Source: Siphonodentalium dalli
Taxonomy: Eukaryota; Mollusca; Scaphopoda; Gadilida; Siphonodentaliidae
Length of the DNA: 64,000 nt
Direction of reading: 5' to 3'
NCBI GenBank assembly: GCA_032622095.1
Contig: CP136064.1
Coordinates: forward strand, 174,786,310-174,850,309
Made by a program: the position numbers and the translations under genes. The notes beneath the pieces are model-generated. The model was not told where the DNA came from, made no database searches, and was given only the letters and a program-made list of their open reading frames with translations. Below, one piece after another: positions 59,461-64,000 of this stretch; within the stretch, counting starts at the first letter, position 1, and every line of letters starts with the position of its first letter.

Positions 59461-59756
59461 CCTGTATCGCCCACCCTCCCTCAATTTATTTTTTCATTTG
59501 TATTATAGTCTCGTCACATACACATTTTATCTTTTGTAACTTTTGCTTCAACGCGTCGAGTTCGCTGCAGACAATACAAAACTGACAACATTTTGAAATG
59601 TAAGCAGGCTTCAAACTCATCTTATCCAAGAAAAACTCTGGTTACATAAGAAATTTGTGTATACGGTGTACGCGCATTTGTTGCGTTAAAAACCAAAGGT
59701 CCCAAGTCAAGGTCCAAATCCCCAACACACTGATGTGAGGTTTAACTCCATCTACA

Positions 59757-60240
59757 TACAGTAATGTCCAAAGTAATTGATCACTTAATCACAGCAAATT
59801 TGTGTGTATTTTTTCATGATTCTAAATCCTGAAAAATTACCCATAATTATGCTGTGGTTAAAGGGTCAATTACTTTGGGCATTACTGTAACCAATATAAG
59901 GATTTGAGGTTTAATGATAACTCAATCATCATACAGTAATGTTCAAAACAATTGACCACTTGACCACAGCAGAATAATGGGTAATTTGTCAGGATTGTAA
60001 ATGCTGAAAAAATACCCATAATTCTGCTGTGGTTAAGTGGTCAATTACTTTGGGCATTACTGTAACCAATATAAGGATTTGAGGTTCAATGATAACTCTA
60101 TCCTCATACAGTAATTTTCAAAGTAATTGACCACTTGACCACAGCAAAATTATTGGTAAATTTTCAGGATTTCAAATCCTGAAACATTACCAATAATTAT
60201 GATGTGGTTAAGTGGTCAATTACTTTGGGCATTACTGTAA
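59757..60240. repeat. Satellite built from a palindromic mariner-like MITE
   Basis: Three consecutive palindromes each begin TACAGTAATGTCCAAAGTAA or a variant and end AATTACTTTGGGCATTACTG plus TA, with CTGTGGTTAAGTGGTCAATT paired arms. They start at about 59757, 59934 and 60112, a period of about 178 bp. The spacers (AAGGATTTGAGGTTTAATGA-like) are also alike before, between and after the palindromes, so the MITE and its flank were copied together. TA flanks and CAGTAATG-type ends fit Tc1/mariner MITEs. Confidence 0.85.
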
Positions 60241-60289
60241 CCATAACAAGGATGTGAGGTTTAATGAGACCTCCATCCACATAACTAAT

Positions 60290-61658
60290 AATTATGTGTG
60301 AAAATTAAAACAAAACAAAATAAATTCCATGATGGCGTCCAATATGGACTGCCTAATTCTGCTCCAAAACATGTATATTGAATATATGCAGTCTACCATA
60401 CACTGCCAAATAATTGCCTCAGATCGGAGGAACAACAAACTCTGGGGGTCCTCTGGTAATTGACAGTTTTATGTCAGAGCCTGCTTCCATCCACATTAAT
60501 TTTATTGCCTACACAGTGTAAATTGAGATAAAATGCTTGGTACCGTTACTGCCATAACAAACGAAACCAAATATAAAGGTAGGCATGGGATATTTCACCA
60601 GGCATTTGGTTGGAACCTTATCTATTTCTTTCAGTCCATGAATATATCTCTGATGTGAAGTTGCTTTTTTTAAATTTTATTTTGAAACAACTATAAGTTC
60701 CAGTATACAAGCATACAAAAGAAGAACTGTACATATATACACAGGAGTATTATACAGTAAGTACACATTTCTTTTACATGCAACTTGTTTCATTACACAT
60801 ATATAGGAGGTGCATGCTAAAGTTAAAATCCATTGAAATAATTACCCAGTCCCAGTTCATCACGGCTCTAAATTTTACAATATGCCTATACATGATGGTT
60901 TTAAAGAATTTTCAGTATTCGTTACACATGGGAGTTGGGGATAACACAATCTCAATATGTGCTTCATATAACAGATCAAGATTTGAAATAATGTGTTTTA
61001 TGTATGAAAGGATACTGTAACTTTATTACTGTTTATATAGTTAAATATCGTGATCATTGAATATAATTAATTCTGGGTATATAAATGTTCTGAGGGTTTC
61101 TTTTCTGATTTTTTTTAATGTTAAAGGAAACATTATTTGCTTTGTATGACCTTATATTTATAGTTTTGCTAATTTTTGTTCTTACATTTATTTACAGATA
61201 CTACAGCGAAAAGAACCTGATTTCGAAATTCTTTGATTATTGACATCTATTCACATGGCTCGATCATCCTTAAAAATTCTTGAGTATTTGATCGAAGTGA
61301 CTGACAACAGAGAACGGAGAAGCTAAATACTTGTTCATAAAAACTGTTTCAGGACTATATTTCACTACTGATGTGATATGTTCCATAACAAGGTCCAGAA
61401 TAATTACTCCCATATATGGATGAGGTTAGTTATTAACCATACTTAACAGTCTTAACTATGCTAATACTATTAATATTGTAGTGATGAATGATCATCGATG
61501 TACACCCATTTCTATGATAATCTCTAGCAACCCCCTGGGGTTTTAATAAATGGAATGTCCGTACGGGCGCCCAAATGGGGGGGGGGGGGCTGAATAATTT
61601 TGCCTTAATGGTTTTACCTGATACCGGTATAGTTATTGTTTGAACACAGTTTTAGTAT
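60290..61658. other. Intergenic DNA, nothing recognised
   Basis: AT-rich. There is a 9-10-base G run near 61578. An 80-codon open frame at 60778-61020 has no recognisable similarity. It may contain promoter or 5' UTR sequence of the gene at 62985 but no signal supports this. Confidence 0.4.
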
Positions 61659-61758
61659 TAAATCGGAATAAAATGAAGTAACACCATTTAAGACTCATTT
61701 GAGTTTTTTTTAATTAGTCTTATAATTAAATGGTGTTACTTCATTTTATTCCGATTTA
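61659..61758. repeat. 100-bp perfect-arm hairpin
   Basis: TAAATCGGAATAAAATGAAG followed by TAACACCATTTAA pairs perfectly with the block ending CCGATTTA at 61758. The arms are about 33 bp and the centre is a T-rich stretch of about 35 bp. It is a minimal MITE or foldback. Confidence 0.8.
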
Positions 61759-62107
61759 TTATTAACACAGACTCATACAGCATATATTTCAATAGTGTCT
61801 GAACAATTTTAGTATAATATACCTTGTATATACACAGAAATATAACACATTAGATTCAAATTAACCTAAAATATGCAAAATGCGGGCAGAAATCTTAAAA
61901 ATGCTGTAAATTGTCATAATTTCTCAAAGAAATGCCTTGAATTTGCCCAAAAATTGCCCGAATTTGTTAAAGGGACATACAATCATTAATACTTTTGTAG
62001 AATGTAATATATATAATGGACCGATTTGGCGTATATTTGGTGTTAATGTTCTATACTGGATTACACACAGGGGCACACATGCGTGTAACATGTATGTGTA
62101 TTATATA

Positions 62108-62765
62108 TATATAGATAGGGGACTATCAAGATATTTCGCCCTGTCTCAGGAAAGTCTGAATAAAAAAAAACTAAATGGAATTCCTGACAATATTGATTAG
62201 ATCGCTTGCATTTTGATACATAATATATAGAAATAGAAAGAGTGGTCGCCGAGCTACATCCCGCCAAACACAAATTTTCCATCCCCAATATCTGGTTGAA
62301 ATTTTATCTGGCCAGTGCATTCTCTGTATTCGGTCCCAGGCAAAAGTAATGTTGACCAGATTTTGGAGGGAATTTTGTGTTTGGCGGGCTGTAGCTTGGC
62401 GATCACTCGTTCGATTTTCATATATTTACAGATTCATTGGAGCCGGTATACCGGTTTTGGGGACCAAAAAAATATATATATTATTTATATAATTTTTGTT
62501 TTATGTTAAGAATTATACTACTTAAAAAAAATACTACTCCATGCAGGACAGGAGTGAAGACTGCAAAACGTAAAAGCAAGAGGGTGTATTGTCACTTACT
62601 AGCTTGTCATTTACAGATTTATGCTTTCAATTATGTATCAAATTGATCGTTGGGCAATTCATGCAAGCGATTTAATCAATATTGTCAGGAATTTCAGTTA
62701 GTTTTTTATTATTCAGACTTTCCTGAGACAGAGTGAAATACGTTGATAGTCCCCTATCTATCTAA
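62108..62765. repeat. Large imperfect foldback, about 650 bp
   Basis: ATAGATAGGGGACTATCAAG, TCAGGAAAGTCTGAATAA and TCCTGACAATATTGATTA at 62110-62200 pair with their complements at 62670-62762. Inner blocks (GCCAAACACAAATTTTCC and its complement GGAATTTTGTGTTTGGCGGG) pair around 62330. The arms have diverged by indels. It ends about 220 bp before the acceptor of the 62985 exon. Confidence 0.75.
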
Positions 62766-62984
62766 TATATATTTTGGGACTTTTGTCTGTCTGTCTGTTT
62801 GCTATGGTCGGGAAAACTGCCAGACGTATTTTGATGAAAATTTTACATGTTACACGCATGTGGACCCATGTGGGATTACATGCGTCTGTCAGTCTGTCCT
62901 TTCACATCACGTCTGGCAACTCTGTCAAATACATAGTCCCCTTAATGACAAAAATGTGATTCTTTATTATTTTATTCACAGGTT

Positions 62985-64000
62985 ATGATGGCCAAAAATC
63001 TAAAAGGATTTCCTGACATAGAATATTATAACATCGATGGAAAACATTTTATCACTGCTGACAATGTGTTCAAGTTCTTCGAGAAGCACAACAAGTGTGG
63101 CCTGGGATTTCGAAACCAAAGAAAGGACAATATATTGAGAGAGTTGAGGAAGTATGGTGTGCAACAGACAGACGATGTGACACATGTCCCATTTTGTTCG
63201 TTTCTTCAGTATGTTTTTCATCACCTCAATGACTTGGATGTGTGTTCGGAAATATGCAATGAAATCGTGGAATTACTATGCAAGTCTTCTGACAAAACAT
63301 CGTCCGCGAAAAACATACCCGAAAACCCATGTGGTTCAAACTTGGAACTTTACCAAAGTCTTGTTCAAGTTGGATTATTTTCAGAATCTGTGGAAGTATA
63401 CCTATTTTCAAAAATTCAATTGCCAAAAGATCAGGTCATACCGACTTTACTTCAAGTGCATGCTCCCAATTTTAGTGCAAACGAATGGAACAAAATAAAG
63501 TACTTTGAATGGCACTTTTCAAGACAACCCAACATTTCATCAGCACTTCCATATGAGGAAATGACGTCTGCAAAATGGGAGTTTTTCAGAACTATATCTT
63601 CACAGTTTCAACCAACAACACAATTACAAGAGACTTGCCAATCAGTGATTCGATCTGTTTCAAATCGAAAGGATTTAGCAGACAAATTGGAGGGAATGAC
63701 TGTAGGCGATGACATACTACATTTACCATCGGTAATCGAGAACGATGTAGCTCAAACATATAGAGCAATATTTCAGTCTTCACAAATTGACGTGCTCTGT
63801 GTTCCCTGCCACATCACTTGTTCACACAGCTTAGGTGTCCACCTGTATGTAGAGCTTTTATCTGGAGGCAGTCCGAACCATTTTCACGAAATCGGTGTTG
63901 TGCTATCGACTAGTGTGCAGCGTACCCATGGGATTTTAGTTAGTGAGGTACTGTTTTTGTCTCCGGGAACATTCAGAGAGTTTGAAAATCAACGGCTCAA
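62985..64000 (+). CDS. Unrecognised protein, N-terminal exon, runs off the window
   Basis: A splice acceptor (TTTATTCACAG, ending 62981) is followed four bases later by two ATGs. The frame from 62985 stays open for 338 codons to the window end. It begins MMAKNLKGFPDIEYYNIDGK. Other blocks are FFEKHNKCGLGFRNQRKDNI, LRELRKYGVQQTDDV, VPFCSFLQYVFHHLNDLDVC, FEWHFSRQPNISSALPYEEM, VPCHITCSHSLGVHLYVELL and SVQRTHGILVSEVLFLSPGT. There is no signal peptide, membrane segment, zinc-finger array or transposase motif. The composition is soluble, mixed alpha/beta, with about a dozen scattered cysteines. The length of open frame in AT-rich DNA and the acceptor argue for a real gene. It could be a host gene or an uncharacterised element-borne gene. 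No function is assigned. Confidence 0.75.
   Translation, partial: MMAKNLKGFPDIEYYNIDGKHFITADNVFKFFEKHNKCGLGFRNQRKDNILRELRKYGVQQTDDVTHVPFCSFLQYVFHHLNDLDVCSEICNEIVELLCKSSDKTSSAKNIPENPCGSNLELYQSLVQVGLFSESVEVYLFSKIQLPKDQVIPTLLQVHAPNFSANEWNKIKYFEWHFSRQPNISSALPYEEMTSAKWEFFRTISSQFQPTTQLQETCQSVIRSVSNRKDLADKLEGMTVGDDILHLPSVIENDVAQTYRAIFQSSQIDVLCVPCHITCSHSLGVHLYVELLSGGSPNHFHEIGVVLSTSVQRTHGILVSEVLFLSPGTFREFENQRL

Noticed and set aside
1-64000. tRNA, rRNA, snRNA genes or CRISPR arrays
   Set aside because: No A/B-box tRNA layout, rRNA core, snRNA signature or regularly spaced short repeats of CRISPR type were found. The tandem repeats present are eukaryotic satellites.

Overview
The window is animal (metazoan) nuclear DNA: AT-rich, intron-rich, with GT-AG introns and many nested transposable elements. 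Nothing in it fixes the species. The mix of L1/Tx1-like and other non-LTR elements, a Helitron with a cysteine-protease ORF, a Ty3/gypsy relic and many TTAA-type MITEs fits a marine invertebrate (mollusc-, brachiopod- or hemichordate-like), but this is inference.

The one complete host gene is a gamma-glutamyltransferase (GGT) on the + strand. Its start codon is at 7779 and its stop at 51814-51816. I place 12 coding exons whose phases all agree and which give a 608-residue type II membrane enzyme (human GGT1 has 569). The exon order is membrane anchor, glycine-rich and substrate-binding segments, the autoprocessing threonine in exon 9, and the SSM and GG oxyanion segments in exon 10. About 4% of the 44-kb locus is coding. 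The rest is intron enlarged by repeats.

Layout. 1-7.7 kb is non-coding upstream DNA with a higher-order satellite (2.64-3.85 kb), a long-terminal-inverted-repeat (TIR) element (4.19-5.37 kb) and a TTAA MITE that ends 51 bp before the GGT start codon. Intron 2 (10.2-21.6 kb) holds a truncated antisense Helitron and two TTAA MITEs. Intron 3 (21.7-36.95 kb) holds a nest: a fossil antisense Ty3/gypsy element, into which a hAT-type MITE and an L1/Tx1-like LINE inserted, and two copies of one 502-bp TTAA MITE then inserted into the LINE ORF2. Introns 5-8 and 11 hold further MITEs, foldbacks, tandem repeats and a LINE fragment. Downstream of GGT (51.8-62.9 kb) are two 1.4-1.5-kb TWA-flanked elements in tandem, a 5'-truncated LINE, a satellite made of a palindromic MITE, and foldbacks. 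A second, unrecognised coding exon (62,985 to the window edge) is open for 338 codons.

The most distinctive signal is a 67-nt near-perfect hairpin, found singly or as an inverted pair, inside four TTAA MITEs that have at least three different terminal repeats (7.3, 43.5, 51.3 and 55.7 kb). This palindrome made of palindromes looks like a structural module shared between, or inserted into, unrelated MITE families.
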